15,984 nt of DNA from assembly GCF_947253395.1 (NCBI RefSeq), contig NZ_CAMXYY010000035.1, positions 1-15,984 on the forward strand. Reading direction: 5' to 3'. This document shows positions 15,668-15,984 of this stretch, piece after piece. The position numbers and the translations under genes were made by a program. The notes below the pieces were generated by a model. That model saw only the letters and a program-made list of their open reading frames with translations. It had not been told where the DNA came from and searched no databases. This DNA comes from an uncultured Olegusella sp. GTDB lineage: Bacteria; Actinomycetota; Coriobacteriia; Coriobacteriales; Atopobiaceae. How positions within the stretch are numbered: the stretch's first letter is position 1; each line of letters opens with the position of its first letter.

Positions 15668-15726
15668 AGGTCCTCTAGCGTGGCGTTACTCGTGCAAGCT
15701 ACACTGCTTGTCGATATGTAGTTCAA

Positions 15727-15755
15727 GGGAGTCGCCTTGGTGCGGCTCCCTTTTT
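15727..15755 (+). terminator. Intrinsic terminator of the fructose operon
   Basis: GGGAGTCGC (15727-15735) pairs with GCGGCTCCC (15742-15750) through nine pairs, one of them a G-U wobble, around a 6-nt loop, followed by TTTTTCTTCT. Two A residues before the stem can extend the pairing into the T-run. Confidence 0.92.
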
Positions 15756-15785
15756 CTTCTCGACTCTGCTCAAAGCTCGAAAAAG

Positions 15786-15965
15786 CTACGGATTATTTCA
15801 AGTAGTGCGACTCTGCTTATCAAACGCCACGCATCGTTTCAAGCAGATTAGTCCTGCTTGTCAAACGCCACGCATCGTTTCAAGTAGCGGGCTCCTGCTT
15901 GCCAAACGCCACGGATCATTTCAAGCAGAGCGGCCCTGCTTGCCAAACGCCACGTTCTGTTTCAG
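15786..15965. repeat. Tandem 41-bp repeat array folding into hairpins with variable loops
   Basis: Three complete 41-bp units (15813-15853, 15854-15894, 15895-15935) are flanked by a partial copy on the left (15786-15812) and a decaying copy on the right (15936 to about 15965). Each repeat can be written as a hairpin: CGTTTCAAGCAG, a 7-nt loop, CTGCTTG, a 2-nt bulge, AAACG. An 8-nt linker (CCACGCAT or a close variant) follows. Hairpins lie at 15794-15826, 15835-15867, 15876-15908 and 15917-15949. The four loops all differ (tgcgact, attagtc, cgggctc, agcggcc), while stems and linkers are conserved. One stem position alternates between C and T and stays pairable through G-U. The period is not a multiple of three and no ribosome site is seen, so it is not coding. 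Function is unknown. Confidence 0.88.
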
Positions 15966-15984
15966 AAAAAATGTCAAAAGCCAC

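Noticed and set aside
15665..15677. Small palindrome TAGAGG/CCTCTA overlapping the fruA stop codon
   Set aside because: The arms are only six bases with a 1-nt centre and no T-run. A far stronger terminator lies downstream.
15786..15965. CRISPR array at the right end
   Set aside because: The variable segments are only 7 nt, far below spacer length. The repeats vary among copies, and no cas gene is in view.

Overview
The window looks like one end of an assembled contig from a low-to-mid-GC Coriobacteriia-type actinobacterium (Atopobiaceae/Collinsella-like). This is inferred from protein flavour and gene content: a DUF1015 protein, a phasin-like protein beside an ABC1/UbiB kinase, a MarR-controlled heterodimeric ABC exporter, and a DeoR-FruK-FruA fructose operon. 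No rRNA, tRNA or other taxonomic marker is present, so the assignment is tentative. The first 49 bases are not genomic. They are an Illumina Nextera P5/i5/read-1 adapter left on the contig end, so true sequence starts at base 50.

Layout. (1) Bases 50-4123, minus strand: a membrane-anchored TPR/HEAT-like protein of unknown role, cut off by the contig end, and upstream of it a DUF1015 protein. (2) Bases 4287-7331, plus strand: a HAD-family phosphatase, then a small phasin-like protein and an ABC1/UbiB-type atypical kinase that are probably co-transcribed. The kinase frame is broken by one in-frame TAA that separates the kinase core from its C-terminal two-helix membrane anchor. (3) Bases 7341-11774, minus strand: a marR-abc-abc operon read from a near-consensus promoter whose -35 and -10 boxes each directly abut a GGTACC-centred repeat. 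The two ABC subunits show the classical asymmetry of heterodimeric exporters, one degenerate and one consensus nucleotide site. (4) Bases 11912-15755, plus strand: a DeoR-type regulator, 1-phosphofructokinase and a fructose PTS EIIABC, with a clear promoter, tandem 10-bp repeats upstream and a strong terminator.

How the genes work together. In region 4, FruA imports and phosphorylates fructose to fructose-1-phosphate, FruK converts that to fructose-1,6-bisphosphate, and the DeoR protein probably senses a sugar phosphate and controls the operon. In region 3, the MarR protein probably represses its own operon until an exporter substrate appears.

The most unexplained element lies at the right end, after the fruA terminator. 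It is a tandem array with a 41-bp period in which each unit can fold into a hairpin with a conserved stem and a different 7-nt loop in every copy. It runs to within about 20 bases of the window end.
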